A stretch of DNA of 64,000 nt from Candidatus Geocrenenecus huangii (GTDB lineage Archaea; Thermoproteota; Nitrososphaeria_A; Caldarchaeales; Wolframiiraptoraceae). Below the pieces are notes generated by a model. That model was not told the origin of the DNA, did not search any database, and saw only the letters and a list, made by a program, of their open reading frames with translations. This document shows, piece by piece, positions 52,490 to 63,197 of this stretch (position 1 is its first letter; each line of letters begins with the position of its first letter). The stretch lies in contig JALNKM010000001.1 of NCBI GenBank assembly GCA_023268155.1, positions 186,001 through 250,000 of the forward strand, in the 5' to 3' direction. The position numbers and the translations under genes are program-made.

Positions 52490-54373
52490 ATGGTGTTGAA
52501 GAAGCTTATCTCTGAGGCTGAAGCTCTGCTACGTTGGGTGGGAGTTGAGAAGCCCCTCATCCAGCCTGCGAGAGATCCTAGATTCGGGGAAGTAACATCT
52601 ACATCTGCATTCGCTTTAGCTAAGAGCCTGAGAAGAGATCCTAGGAAGATCGCTGAAGAATTTGCTGCTAAGATAGATCTATCTAATGCAAGATTGATAA
52701 ACTCGGTTGTGGCTGTTGATGGATATCTTAATTTTAAAGTTGATTGGCAGAGATATTCTGAAGAGATCTTAAAGACGGTTATTGGACAAGGCGAAGATTA
52801 TGGTAAAAGCAATATAGGTCTTGGAAAGAAGATAATCATCGAGCATACAAGCGTTAACCCGAACAAGGCTCTACACGTAGGTCATGCTAGAAACGTCTGT
52901 CTAGGAGACACACTCTATAGATTATTCAGCTTCCTAGGATACGACGTCGTCGTCTTAAACTACATAGACGATAGTGGAACCCAGATGGCCGACGTGATAC
53001 TTGGATTCAAGGAACTCGGCTACCCCCTCGAGCCTCCAGATGGAGCAAGATTTGATGCCTACTGTGGAGACACCGTTTATGTTGAGGTTTCTAGAAGAAT
53101 TGAAGAAGACCCCTTACTAGCGGAGAAGAGAAGAAGAATCGCTAAGTTGATTGAAGAAAGAGATGATGAATATTATAGGTTGAATAGAGAAATAGTTGAG
53201 AAGGTGCTGAAAGAGCAATTGAAGACCTGCTGGAGGCTTGGAGCAAGATACCATATCCTAAACATGGAGAGCGACATACTCTCGTACGATCTCTGGAGCG
53301 AAGTCTTCAAGAAGTTAATCAGAGTAGGAGCAGTATACAAAGCTGAATCTGGCCAGAAAGCTGGGTGCTGGCTTCTAAACCTATCCGGCCATCCAGTGTT
53401 AGGTAGAGAGGGAGACGAGATACTCGTAAAAAGCGATGGCTCAACCACTTATGTTGCTAGAGATATTGCTTACGGAGCTTGGAAACTTGGAGATACATCT
53501 AGAGACTTCAAGTATAAGGTATGGATGAGGGACCCGTGGAGTGGAGAGATCCTGATAACAGATGTTAAGGGAGATATTGAGAAACCTCTAGGAGAAGCTG
53601 AGAAAGTCATAAACGTGATAGACATACGTCAGAAGAGACCTCAAGAAGTCGTTAGATATGCTTTAGAGTTGATGGGATTGAAGTCTGACAAGTACATCCA
53701 CTTTGGGTATGAGGTGGTCGCTCTAAGTATTAAGGACGCCGTCAAGATAGGATATGAGCCAGAGCCGGGTCAAGAATTCGTGCATATGAGTGGTAGAAGA
53801 GGCCTATATGTTAAAACTGATACACTACTAGACATGTTGAAAGAAAAGATTAAACTGGAAGTTCGGGAGAAACACCCAGGATGGTCTGAAGAGAAGGTTG
53901 AAGAGGTATCAGAAAAGATTGCTGTAGGAGCCTTAAGATACTCTCTCATAAAGCCGGACACAGATAAAATGATAATCTTGGACGCAGACGAAATGCTGAA
54001 ACTGGAAGGGGATACTGGACCATACCTACAATACTCTTATGCAAGAGCGTGCAGAATACTTGAGAAAACAACTCGAGAATATTCCACCAAGGCCCCGGTA
54101 GAGCTAGTAGAAGAGGAAAAACAATTATTGAGGAGGATCGCCTACTTCCCAGAAGTAGTAGAAGACGTAGGTGAAAGTCTCCTTATCAAAACCCTGTCAA
54201 ACTATGCCTATATGCTCGCATCAGATTTTAGTAGATTCTATGAGAAGGTACCTGTCCTCCACGTAGATGATGTTGAGCTTAGAAAATTCAGGGTCGCAGA
54301 GGTCCTTGCATTCAAGATAGTGCTAGGCAACGTGCTAAGATTAATCGGCGTCCAACCCGTTGAAGAAATGTAG
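52490..54373 (+). CDS. argS: Arginyl-tRNA synthetase
   Basis: Class I synthetase, 627 residues. N-terminal Arg-S additional domain (1-85), HIGH-like NPNKALHVGHARNVCLGDTL, YIDDSGTQMADV, and in place of KMSKS the family stretch HMSGRRGLYVKTD; the DALR anticodon domain ends the protein. The 3' end abuts the convergent cdc48 gene with one nucleotide between. Confidence 0.97.
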   Translation: MVLKKLISEAEALLRWVGVEKPLIQPARDPRFGEVTSTSAFALAKSLRRDPRKIAEEFAAKIDLSNARLINSVVAVDGYLNFKVDWQRYSEEILKTVIGQGEDYGKSNIGLGKKIIIEHTSVNPNKALHVGHARNVCLGDTLYRLFSFLGYDVVVLNYIDDSGTQMADVILGFKELGYPLEPPDGARFDAYCGDTVYVEVSRRIEEDPLLAEKRRRIAKLIEERDDEYYRLNREIVEKVLKEQLKTCWRLGARYHILNMESDILSYDLWSEVFKKLIRVGAVYKAESGQKAGCWLLNLSGHPVLGREGDEILVKSDGSTTYVARDIAYGAWKLGDTSRDFKYKVWMRDPWSGEILITDVKGDIEKPLGEAEKVINVIDIRQKRPQEVVRYALELMGLKSDKYIHFGYEVVALSIKDAVKIGYEPEPGQEFVHMSGRRGLYVKTDTLLDMLKEKIKLEVREKHPGWSEEKVEEVSEKIAVGALRYSLIKPDTDKMIILDADEMLKLEGDTGPYLQYSYARACRILEKTTREYSTKAPVELVEEEKQLLRRIAYFPEVVEDVGESLLIKTLSNYAYMLASDFSRFYEKVPVLHVDDVELRKFRVAEVLAFKIVLGNVLRLIGVQPVEEM

Positions 54374-54374
54374 C

Positions 54375-56558
54375 TTAACCCAGCATCCTAAATCTCTCAA
54401 TGGCTTCCCGGTAGGCCTCCATTTCTTTCTTGGAGAGCGGCTTAACCTTGTTTAAAGCATCTTGAAGATGTCTCAAGCCGACCTTCAATTCATTTACATG
54501 CTTCTTTGCCTCATCATGATCCTTATATTTCTCCAAGTGTTCTCTAACTGCAAGCATCTTAGCCGTACTACATACTCCAGCAATATCTGCACCCGTGTAT
54601 CCTTCAGTTTTCTCTGCCAGATAATCCAAGTCCACATCCCCATCTAGAGGCGTATTCCTTAAATGTATCTTGAAGATTTCTTTCCTAGCATTCTTGTCTG
54701 GAGGAGGTACGTAGATTAGCTTGTCGAATCTCCCGGGTCTTAGGAGGGCGGGGTCTATAATATCTGGACGGTTCGTAGCAGCTATCACCACTACATCTCT
54801 AAGTTCTTCTAATCCATCCATCTCTGTTAAGAGTTGACTGATAATCCTCTCGGTTACTCTCGCATCTCCTAGCCCGCTTCCACGTGTTGGAGCTATAGCA
54901 TCAAATTCGTCGAAGAAAACAACGCATGGGGCAGCTTGCTTAGCTTTCCTAAATATTTCTCTTACGGCTTTCTCCGATTCTCCAACCCATTTACTTAGTA
55001 TCTCCGGACCCTTAATACTTATGAAGTTTGCTTCAGATTCTGTGGCCACAGCTTTAGCGAGGAGGGTCTTCCCCGTTCCTGGTGGACCGTAGAGAAGGAT
55101 ACCTTTAGGAGGTTTAGCATCCACGTGTCTAAGTATATCTTTGTATTTAAGAGGCCATATGACTGCTTCCTTCAATTCTTGTTTTACTTCTTCAAGGTCT
55201 CCGACATCTTCCCATCTTACTTCCGGAACCTCTACGGCGACCTCCCTCATAACGCTCGGCTGAATATCTCCTAAAGCATCTATGAAGTCTCTCATCGTAA
55301 CTTTCAATTCATTTAAAACTTCAGCAGGTATCCTACTTGAGGATAGATCAATCTTCGGAAGTATTCTTCTCAAAGCCCTCATAGCGGCTTCCTTGACTAG
55401 CGCTGCGAGGTCTGCTCCAACAAACCCATGAGTTATTTCTGCTATCTTCTTCAAGTCTACATCATCTGCTAAGGGCACTCCTCTCACGTGAACTTGGAGG
55501 ATCTCGTATCTAGCCTCGGTATTCGGTATACCTATTTCTATCTCTCTATCGAATCTTCCCGGTCTCCTGAGAGCTGGATCCACAGCGTTAGGTCTATTCG
55601 TAGCCCCTATCACCACCACCTTTCCACGAGCCTGCAATCCATCCATAAGTGTTAGCAGTTGGGCCACAACTCTCTTTTCTACTTCTCCTGTTACTTCTTC
55701 TCTTCTCGGAGCTATCGCATCAATTTCATCTATGAAGATTATGCTTGGAGCATTCTCTTGTGCTTGCCTAAATATCTCTCTAAGTCTTTCTTCACTTTCA
55801 CCATAGAATTTACTCATAATCTCTGGACCGTTTATCGCGTAGAAGTTTGCGTTAACCTCGTTTGCCACGGCTTTTGCTAACAGCGTTTTGCCTGTTCCAG
55901 GCGGACCATACAGTAGAACACCTTTAGGTGCTTCTATACCTAGCCTCTCAAACAATTCAGGATACTTCAACGGTAGTTCAACCATCTCTCTAATCTTCTG
56001 GATCGCTTCTTTCAAGTCTCCGATATCTTCGTATGTTACTCTCGGTATTGATGGGGGAGCTATCTTCACAGGCTCTTCAGTTACCTCTATAGATGTTTCT
56101 TCTCCAACGATTACGGGTCCAGCTGGACTTGTCGTCACAATCCTTAATCCTATCTTTCTACCAAGTATGTTCAGGAATATCGTGTCTCCTTGTGCTACAA
56201 CCCTGTTGAATAATTCTTTTGTAAGATAATGTTCGACCCCCATTAAGAATAATGGTTCATCAGGGCTTAACATGATCGATTTAGCAGGTTTAGCTTCAGC
56301 TTTCCTGATCTTGACCCTATCATCGATTCCTACTCCAGCGTTAAATCTTGTTTGAGAATCCAGCCTAATAATATCTCTTCCCCTATCCTGAGGGTAAGCA
56401 GGCCAGTATATCGCGTAAGTACTTCTCTTACCAGTTATCTCTACCACATCCCCACTATGGATTCCAAGCTTAGATGCTACATCAGGGTCTATTCTAGCAA
56501 TACCCCTTCCAACATCTCTACCCGCAGCTTCAGCAACCTTTAGATATACTTCATTCAT
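54375..56558 (-). CDS. cdc48: CDC48/VCP-type double AAA+ ATPase
   Basis: Hexameric unfoldase feeding the proteasome, about 727 residues. N-terminal double-psi barrel/CDC48 domain (1-175); D1 Walker [18 protein letters not shown] and Walker [15 protein letters not shown]2 [17 protein letters not shown] and [13 protein letters not shown]; second region of homology [20 protein letters not shown]. No HbYX end (C-terminus RFRMLG). ATG 56558 is favoured over GTG 56561 by TATA at 56582-56592. Confidence 0.97.
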   Translation of the reverse strand: MNEVYLKVAEAAGRDVGRGIARIDPDVASKLGIHSGDVVEITGKRSTYAIYWPAYPQDRGRDIIRLDSQTRFNAGVGIDDRVKIRKAEAKPAKSIMLSPDEPLFLMGVEHYLTKELFNRVVAQGDTIFLNILGRKIGLRIVTTSPAGPVIVGEETSIEVTEEPVKIAPPSIPRVTYEDIGDLKEAIQKIREMVELPLKYPELFERLGIEAPKGVLLYGPPGTGKTLLAKAVANEVNANFYAINGPEIMSKFYGESEERLREIFRQAQENAPSIIFIDEIDAIAPRREEVTGEVEKRVVAQLLTLMDGLQARGKVVVIGATNRPNAVDPALRRPGRFDREIEIGIPNTEARYEILQVHVRGVPLADDVDLKKIAEITHGFVGADLAALVKEAAMRALRRILPKIDLSSSRIPAEVLNELKVTMRDFIDALGDIQPSVMREVAVEVPEVRWEDVGDLEEVKQELKEAVIWPLKYKDILRHVDAKPPKGILLYGPPGTGKTLLAKAVATESEANFISIKGPEILSKWVGESEKAVREIFRKAKQAAPCVVFFDEFDAIAPTRGSGLGDARVTERIISQLLTEMDGLEELRDVVVIAATNRPDIIDPALLRPGRFDKLIYVPPPDKNARKEIFKIHLRNTPLDGDVDLDYLAEKTEGYTGADIAGVCSTAKMLAVREHLEKYKDHDEAKKHVNELKVGLRHLQDALNKVKPLSKKEMEAYREAIERFRMLG

Positions 56559-56581
56559 CACACTAAGATTACTGAACAGGT

Positions 56582-56592
56582 TTCTTTAAACT
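56582..56592 (-). promoter_or_regulatory. TATA box of cdc48
   Basis: Reverse strand AGTTTAAAGAA, centred 29 nt before ATG 56558; leaderless spacing. Confidence 0.5.
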
Positions 56593-56679
56593 TTAGTCCC
56601 AAGTTCTACCTATGAACTTGCAGATCTAATAATAAGTCGAGAGATCCTTCTCGACTAACACTAATGGAGAAGTTGAGAT

Positions 56680-57264
56680 CTAATCTACTTTGATTTTTAC
56701 TCCTTTTTCTTCTTTTGCTCCTTCCTTCTTCTTCAGTGTTACTTCTAGTACGCCGTTCTTATACGATGCTTTGGCACTATTCGGATCGACATGGGCCGGC
56801 AGTTCTACTTCTTTGTAGTACTTCCTTTGAGATGTCTTTACAGAGATCGTCAACATATCTTCAGTAGCATTTAGGTTTATGTCTTCCTTTTCTACTCCTG
56901 GAACTTCCGCGACTACTTTCACTACATCATTTTCCTCGAACACGTCTACTAAAGGTTCCCTCGCTTCCGTCAATTCAACTATTTCGGGTTTATGCCTTGT
57001 AGGTTTAATGTTTCCGAACTCTCTTATTTCTGGCTTACCATCCGGACCTATCTTTATCGAGTATCCATAGATTATTGGACCATACTCTCGAACAGTACTT
57101 CCATCTTTTAACTTCTTCTCACGTATAAGATCTCTTGGAAGTCCTCTCTCAAATTCTTCAAAGGATTTAGAAAACATCTCATCTAGTTCCCTCATCATTT
57201 CTTCCATTTCCTCGAAGATCCTACCAAAAGGCGACCTTCTCCTCCACCATCTCTCCCAGGACAT
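56680..57264 (-). CDS. Small heat shock protein, Hsp20 family, long N-terminal arm
   Basis: 194 residues. The N-terminal half carries acidic and basic segments (EEMEEMMRELDEMFSKSFEE; RREYGPIIYGYS-like stretch near 55) and the alpha-crystallin domain runs from about 105 (LVDVFEENDVVKVVAEVPGV, then YKNGVLEVTLKKKEG and the end KIKVD). Longer than the one at 11038. It is 117 nt upstream of cdc48 on the same strand. Confidence 0.93.
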   Translation of the reverse strand: MSWERWWRRRSPFGRIFEEMEEMMRELDEMFSKSFEEFERGLPRDLIREKKLKDGSTVREYGPIIYGYSIKIGPDGKPEIREFGNIKPTRHKPEIVELTEAREPLVDVFEENDVVKVVAEVPGVEKEDINLNATEDMLTISVKTSQRKYYKEVELPAHVDPNSAKASYKNGVLEVTLKKKEGAKEEKGVKIKVD

Positions 57265-57457
57265 AAACTCTTACCCAATTCATTCTTTGTTAGACCAAGA
57301 TATAACTTTTAGTCCTGAACCTAAACTCCTCATAAACGAGGTCGCTACACTATCTCAAAAATCATCGTTTTTGAACGAAATACCTATACTTTCTTTTCAT
57401 GTCACAACAGGATCTTATCTATCCAGCCCTGAAGGGTGATCTCAAGTTTCAGATATA

Positions 57458-57549
57458 CGGGCCCGGGGGGACTTGAACCCCCGTTCTCCGGCTTTCTTCA
57501 AGATGTCGTTCCGGAGGCCGGCGCCATATCCATTCTAGGCCACGGGCCC
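57458..57549 (-). tRNA. tRNA-Arg(CCG) with intron
   Basis: Acceptor GGGCCCG (57543-57549) with CGGGCCC (57459-57465), discriminator G. Anticodon stem CCGGC/GCCGG, loop C-T-CCG-G then a 17-nt intron (57494-57510) at the 37/38 site, then A38. T arm GGGGG-TTCAAGT-CCCCC. It shares acceptor and T-stem sequence with tRNA-Arg(TCT) at 51971. Confidence 0.9.
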
Positions 57550-57580
57550 ATCCGAGAATAGTTAATCTCTCTGATATGCA

Positions 57581-59248
57581 TTATATCCTGTTCTCTGCTT
57601 TCTTCTTCTTGTTTCCTAAGATGTTTCTTATGTATTCTAGATAGACTGGGGATGGCTTGTTCGGTCTACTCTTAAATTCTGGATGGAATTGGACTCCTAC
57701 TATCCATGAATCTTCTAATTCTATCCCGCATATCGAGTTATCTTCTTCACCGTATGCTGAGATTATGAGACCTTTCGCTTCAGCCATTTTCGCATAAGCT
57801 GGAACTATCTGGTATCTATGCCTGAATCTTTCAACTATCTCGGTTGATCCGTATGCTTTGTAGAGTTTAGTGCCTCTGATAACCCTCATTCTCTTAGATG
57901 AAAGCTTCATCGTGCCACCGATCGCCTGAATATTTTTTTGTTCTTCCATTAAGTCTACTACCAGGTGAGCCGCATCTGGCTTCACTTCACTACTATTAGC
58001 ATCTCTTAATCCGATGAATTCTCTAATAAAAGCGATGAATAGTAATTGTGCGCCGAAGCATATCCCTAGGAGTGGGATCTTCTTTCTCATAGCGTATTGT
58101 GCGGACATTATCATTCCTTCTACTCCTCTAACTCCGAATCCCGGTGTGAGGAGTATTCCATCATAATTGTCTAGCACGGAGAGCCTCATAGGGTCTTCTT
58201 CGAATTCTTCAGATTCTATAAAGCTTAACCTAATCTTAGTGCCAAGATATGCTCCGGCATGTCTAAGCGCCTCATTTATACTTATGTAACTATCTATTAT
58301 CTTACAGTATTTCCCAATCATCGCTATATTTACGAGCTCTCTATGATTCTTGAATCGTTCAACAAGAGTTCTCCATTCTTCTATCTTCTCATTTATAGAA
58401 TTTGCCTTGATTTCAAGGAGTTGACACAATAGCTCTCCCAATCCCTGTTCCTCAAATATTAGTGGGAGGTCGTAGATTGTTTCGAGGTCTGGGTCTGAGA
58501 TAACGGCCCTACTTGGAACGTTACAGAATAGGCTTATCTTTTCTTTAACATCCTCGGGTAGGGGTTTATTGCTTCTGCCGATGATTATGTCTGGTTGCAG
58601 ACCCATGCTTTGCAGATTCTTTACGCTGTGCTGGGTAGGCTTGGTTTTATGCTGTCCAACTGTTCCAAGGTATGGTATTAGGGTTACATGAACCAGGACT
58701 GTCCAGCTTCTTCCAAGCTCTAATCTTAACTGCCTTATAGCTTCGAGATACGGCATTGTCTCGATATCGCCTACTGTTCCCCCCACCTCGACGACGAATA
58801 CGTCTGGGTTTCTTCTATGTGAAGCTTCAATAATCCTCTTCTTAATCTCGCTCGTCACATGCGGTATGACTTGAACCGTTTTCCCGAGATATTCTCCGAA
58901 CCTCTCCTTCAAGACCACCGATAGATATATCTGACCAGATGTAATATTGTTCTGGGGATGCATATCTACGTCTAGAAATCTCTCATACGTTCCGAAGTCC
59001 TGGTCTACTTCAGCGATAATAAATGTCTGACCCGGAACTGGCTGGAACCTCCAAACTTCTTCGCATACAAAGACTTCTCCATGCTCGATGGGATTCAGCG
59101 TTCCTGGATCAACGTTAAGGTATGGATCTATCTTCATTGCATCGACGGTCAATCCTCTGAACTGGAATATCTTTCCTATGGAGGCAGTTACAACACCTTT
59201 TCCGATCCCGCTTAGGACCCCGCCCGTTACGAAGACATACTTCACCAT
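57581..59248 (-). CDS. pyrG: CTP synthase
   Basis: Converts UTP to CTP with glutamine, 555 residues. N-terminal amidoligase: KYVFVTGGVLSGIGKGVVTA, DPYLNVDPGTLNPIEHGEVF. C-terminal class I glutamine amidotransferase: TPGFGVRGVEGMI, nucleophile Cys in LGICFGAQLLFIAF, and VGVQFHPEFKSRP. GGAGAGGT lies ahead of the ATG. Separate from other pyrimidine genes. Confidence 0.97.
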   Translation of the reverse strand: MVKYVFVTGGVLSGIGKGVVTASIGKIFQFRGLTVDAMKIDPYLNVDPGTLNPIEHGEVFVCEEVWRFQPVPGQTFIIAEVDQDFGTYERFLDVDMHPQNNITSGQIYLSVVLKERFGEYLGKTVQVIPHVTSEIKKRIIEASHRRNPDVFVVEVGGTVGDIETMPYLEAIRQLRLELGRSWTVLVHVTLIPYLGTVGQHKTKPTQHSVKNLQSMGLQPDIIIGRSNKPLPEDVKEKISLFCNVPSRAVISDPDLETIYDLPLIFEEQGLGELLCQLLEIKANSINEKIEEWRTLVERFKNHRELVNIAMIGKYCKIIDSYISINEALRHAGAYLGTKIRLSFIESEEFEEDPMRLSVLDNYDGILLTPGFGVRGVEGMIMSAQYAMRKKIPLLGICFGAQLLFIAFIREFIGLRDANSSEVKPDAAHLVVDLMEEQKNIQAIGGTMKLSSKRMRVIRGTKLYKAYGSTEIVERFRHRYQIVPAYAKMAEAKGLIISAYGEEDNSICGIELEDSWIVGVQFHPEFKSRPNKPSPVYLEYIRNILGNKKKKAENRI

Positions 59249-59451
59249 TTTGTTAACCTCTCCATGGAGGGGAGTCGATGACTGGGTTTTTGAGAGAAGG
59301 AGAATTGAAGACTTCTATACCTCTTGCCTCGAGCCACTAATCGCCCGTCTCTACACTGCGTATAGCAACTTAATATCTATTACTTTAAAGGTAGACTTAA
59401 TTTGTGAATACGTTACCTCTTTGATCCTGCACTATAATTTTTGGCCATAGT

Positions 59452-60123
59452 CTACAGAGCACATAATTTTACATTTTTCAATTTATTGGTTATTATGTAG
59501 CCTGCTAGGTCGAAGAAGCGCTTGCATGCTGAAAGTATTATTGAGTCACTAGTGCATACTATGGCATCTGTCTTGGAGAGTAGTGAGTCCACAGTCTTAA
59601 CTGTTTCAGCATCTCCTCTTAAGCCGAGGCTAAATATAATCTCCCTAGTCATCTCAGCTGCCTCCCCACTCCTACTTATCTGAGAATCATACAATACTCT
59701 AACATACGATGCGTTCAGAATCTTCAACTCTTCTAATACGAGTTTGAGAGAATATGATGTCAGTGGGCTGAGTCTATATTTTCCATATACTTGAGAGAAG
59801 TCTCTGACTACTCCATCATCACAGATTACTAGGAGATCCATCTTTAAGGCTGCTTCAACAGTATTCAAAACGTTGAATCCATCAACCCAGGCTTCTTCAT
59901 TAGCGATCCTTGACGGCTCGAGCATCTTCTTCCTAATACATTCTACTTCACTTCTTGAATGGATAGATCGGTACAAGATTAGACGTTCATCCTTATCGAG
60001 CTGATATTTATCTCCAACAAATCTCAATACGGACTCTTTACGGTATCCTCTCTCTAGAAGGTATCTGATATCTACTGCGGCTTCTCTTAGTATTTCTAAA
60101 CGACTGTGCATTCTACTCGACAT
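59452..60123 (-). CDS. DUF434 family protein
   Basis: 223 residues, conserved archaeal family with a helical N-terminal part (EAAVDIRYLLERGYRKESVL, RFVGDKYQLDKDERLILYRS) and a PIN-like or nucleotidase-like second part (EEAWVDGFNVLNTVEAAL, DDGVVRDFSQVYGKYR, VRVLYDSQISRSGE). Acidic residues at DGFN, DDG and DSQ could bind metal. Function unknown, maybe RNA-related. It overlaps the leuS 3' end by 11 nt and is co-transcribed. Confidence 0.8.
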   Translation of the reverse strand: MSSRMHSRLEILREAAVDIRYLLERGYRKESVLRFVGDKYQLDKDERLILYRSIHSRSEVECIRKKMLEPSRIANEEAWVDGFNVLNTVEAALKMDLLVICDDGVVRDFSQVYGKYRLSPLTSYSLKLVLEELKILNASYVRVLYDSQISRSGEAAEMTREIIFSLGLRGDAETVKTVDSLLSKTDAIVCTSDSIILSACKRFFDLAGYIITNKLKNVKLCAL

Positions 60124-63031
60124 AGATGCCTGGTCGGAATGGTAGAGCCATATCAGCCTTCTTTAATGGGTCGTATATCTCGATCGACCCCTCCCGGTAG
60201 ATCGTGATATTGGTTGATAGCTCTCTGGAAAGGAAGGTGGCCGCATCTCTATAGACTTCTTCTTCCATCTTCGCAACGTTCATTATGGTTCTATGCTTAT
60301 AGTTAGAGATCAGAGATGAGATAGTATCTAAAAGTACTCTAGCTATCGTGGGAGCCTGTTTTTCCTTGGCTGGCAGTTTCTTGATTATCTTCGGTATGAG
60401 CATACCCATGCTTTTCTGTCCACCTTCCCTGATTATGTTCAGAGTTTCCTCCAAGAGCTCGAGCTTATCTTGCGAGGCCACATAGATGAATACCTTAGTG
60501 GGCTTCTTCTCTAAGACTTCTATTATGCTTCTAATATCATCCATAAGCTTGGTAATGAGTTCTTCCGAAAGTTCTGCTTCAGGGTTTATTAACTCCCCTA
60601 ACACAACGGGCCACGACTCTATCGATACGAAACTGTCTTTCCCAAGTATTCTCCAAGCTTCTTCGCATGTAAACGGTATGAAGGGCGCTAGAAGCTTAAC
60701 CCAATTTTCTATAAAGATTCTAGCATTCCTGCTTATCACATTGTTTGTCCTTCTAAGATACCATCTCCAATCCGAGTACATTCCATATAATGCTTCATGG
60801 CATGCTTTCCTAGTCTTAAGAGACTCCATGTAAGCAGTGATATTCTTAATCTTTCTCTGTAGCCTAGACATTAACCATTTATCGACTGAGGTCTCCTCCA
60901 CTAGAGAGGCTTCAGAAACTTCTTTAACTATTTTGAGGAACTGCTCGATCATCAACTTAACTTCCTGTGCGTTTTTCTCTCTCCAGTCTGGGTCATCCAT
61001 GTCTTCTGCAGCTAGCAGAAGAGTACACCGGGTGGTATCTGCTCCATACTTCGATATCGAGGTCTTAAGAGGTATAAATTTCCCCTTACTCTTACTCATC
61101 TTCTCGCCTTCTATCGTTATTAGACCATTGACAGAGATCCCCCTAGGCCAAAGTTTTTCATCAAATATTGCAACGTGATGGAATATGTAGAATGTTAGGT
61201 GGTTCGGGACAAGCTCTTTCGCCGAAATTCTCATGTCTACTGGATACCAGTATAGAAATTCTTCTCTCATCATCTTCAACAATTTTGCATCTATCTTATT
61301 CTTAGAGGAAATCTTCACAGGGTCTCCTATCCCTAAGTAGATGTAATCTAATACTTCGGGGGTAAGATGGTCAGGCTTGACATCCTCCCTATTCAGATAC
61401 TTGCTTATAGTGTAGAGTGCAGGATAAATCGTTGAGTCACTAAGTGTCTCAACTATCCATTCCGAGTTCCATGGCAGCTTCGTGCCTAAACCTGTCTTCC
61501 TTGTGCATGCCCAGTCTTTAAGCCAGTCTACAACATTCAAGAACCATTGTCTAGCTTCTTCAGGATGTATTTTCATTGTAGCGATATGATTCTTCACTTT
61601 ATTCTTCCACTCTACATCAGAGTATTTTAGAAACCATTGGTCTTCAACTATCTTGACTAGGCATTCAGTTCCACATCTACATACAACCCTCTCCGGGAGC
61701 TCCCACATAACATCTCCCAAGCCTTTGCTTATAAGCGCTTTTCTCACATTCTCTCTAGCCTCGCTTACTTTCTGGTTCGAGAATTCTCCACAATTGTTTT
61801 TCAATACTCCATTATGGAATTCCTTCGAGTAAATTTCTCTAGTAGCTTCTTCAAGCCTTGGGTCTGTGTCATCGATTATCTTCATCTTTCCGACTATCTC
61901 TACAGCCGGATAATCTCCATAATCTGTCACATGGATAATCGAGATAGGCTTAATCTCTTCAACGATCTCACGTATACCGTACTCATCTCTCTCCCTCAAT
62001 CTCTTCTTTAGGGCGATTAGACCTGCATAATCGTAGGGTGCATGTCCAGGTACACTGTATACTACTCCCGTACCAAAGTTGGGGTCGACAAAGTCTGCTG
62101 GAAGAATCGGTACGAGCACCCCTGTAAGCGGGGTCTCCACCATTTTACCGATAAATTTTGTAGGGTCGACCTCTGACAAAATCCTACTATTCTTCTTTTG
62201 TTGAGAAAGCTTGTCTGCAGCCTTTGTAGATACTAAGAGCCTCTTTCCATCGACCTCCATGATAACGTATTGACTTTTCGGGTTTATCCATACGTTCGTT
62301 ACTCCGAAGATCGTTTCTGGTCTAAGAGTTGCAGCGGCTAGATACAGGTCACCTACCTTGAAGTATACCAAGGTATATTCTTCAGGGGAGACCCCCTCCC
62401 CAACTAATCTATCATGGTCTCCAGTAGCGCTACTACAATGCGGACACCATACCACTGGATGCTTACCTTTTATAACGTATCCTTTCTTCTTCAAGGTAAG
62501 GTATTGCCAAGTGATAAATCTACCATAGTATGGGTGGAGGTCTGTGGTGTAGAATTCCCTTCTAAAATCTACTGAGAACCCGATTGCTTTTACAACTTTT
62601 CTATTCTCATCAGTGTAATATCTGCTGATGTATTCGGGGTCTGTGAACTTTTCAACTATTTCAGGAGGAACAGCATCAATCTCTATTAGAACTTTTCTAA
62701 TGAGTTGGTCTCCTTGCTTTAGCCTCTCACTTGTTCCTGCAACTGCTTCGCCAGTCCAATGCCAAGCCCATGGGAATAAAACATTGTATCCCTGCATTCT
62801 CTTGAATCGTGCGTATGCGTCGCCTCTCGTGAAGGTGAATCCATGACCAATATGTAATGGGCCGTTCTGATATGAGTATGGAACACATACGAAAAACTTC
62901 GGTTTCGATGGGTCTGGGTCTGCTTCAAATATTCTAGCTTCACTCCACTTTTCAGCCCACTTCTTCTCATACTCTAAACATGGTTCTATTATTGACTCTC
63001 CTCTACCTGGCTCCATTCCGCCTCTAATCAA
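60113..63031 (-). CDS. leuS: Leucyl-tRNA synthetase, archaeal/eukaryotic type
   Basis: 972 residues. HIGH region PLHIGHGFTFTRGDAYARFK, the CP1 editing domain (AATLRPETIFGVTNVWI, GTGVVYSVPGHAPYD), and KMSKS in EGEKMSKSKGKFIPLK; C-terminal anticodon and extension domains follow. Start TTG 63031 is decided by AGGAGG 5 nt upstream; ATG 63016 would lose only five residues. DUF434 follows in the operon. Confidence 0.96.
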   Translation of the reverse strand: MIRGGMEPGRGESIIEPCLEYEKKWAEKWSEARIFEADPDPSKPKFFVCVPYSYQNGPLHIGHGFTFTRGDAYARFKRMQGYNVLFPWAWHWTGEAVAGTSERLKQGDQLIRKVLIEIDAVPPEIVEKFTDPEYISRYYTDENRKVVKAIGFSVDFRREFYTTDLHPYYGRFITWQYLTLKKKGYVIKGKHPVVWCPHCSSATGDHDRLVGEGVSPEEYTLVYFKVGDLYLAAATLRPETIFGVTNVWINPKSQYVIMEVDGKRLLVSTKAADKLSQQKKNSRILSEVDPTKFIGKMVETPLTGVLVPILPADFVDPNFGTGVVYSVPGHAPYDYAGLIALKKRLRERDEYGIREIVEEIKPISIIHVTDYGDYPAVEIVGKMKIIDDTDPRLEEATREIYSKEFHNGVLKNNCGEFSNQKVSEARENVRKALISKGLGDVMWELPERVVCRCGTECLVKIVEDQWFLKYSDVEWKNKVKNHIATMKIHPEEARQWFLNVVDWLKDWACTRKTGLGTKLPWNSEWIVETLSDSTIYPALYTISKYLNREDVKPDHLTPEVLDYIYLGIGDPVKISSKNKIDAKLLKMMREEFLYWYPVDMRISAKELVPNHLTFYIFHHVAIFDEKLWPRGISVNGLITIEGEKMSKSKGKFIPLKTSISKYGADTTRCTLLLAAEDMDDPDWREKNAQEVKLMIEQFLKIVKEVSEASLVEETSVDKWLMSRLQRKIKNITAYMESLKTRKACHEALYGMYSDWRWYLRRTNNVISRNARIFIENWVKLLAPFIPFTCEEAWRILGKDSFVSIESWPVVLGELINPEAELSEELITKLMDDIRSIIEVLEKKPTKVFIYVASQDKLELLEETLNIIREGGQKSMGMLIPKIIKKLPAKEKQAPTIARVLLDTISSLISNYKHRTIMNVAKMEEEVYRDAATFLSRELSTNITIYREGSIEIYDPLKKADMALPFRPGIYVE

Positions 63032-63197
63032 GAATGCCTCCTACTATTTAAGATTCCAAAATATTCTAAACTCGTATTATCGTATGTCTCCTTAACCTCA
63101 TCAATTCAAGTTACTTGATTGCCTACCTCCTTCCTACTATTCCTCTCTATGGAGACTAAATTTCATTCATGATCACGGGTAGACCGAAGATTGTGCA

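Noticed and set aside
51971-57549. Integration between the two tRNA-Arg genes because they share acceptor and T-stem sequence
   Set aside because: They are in opposite orientation, both complete, with different anticodons, and enclose core genes argS, cdc48 and hsp20; similarity is normal for Arg isoacceptors.
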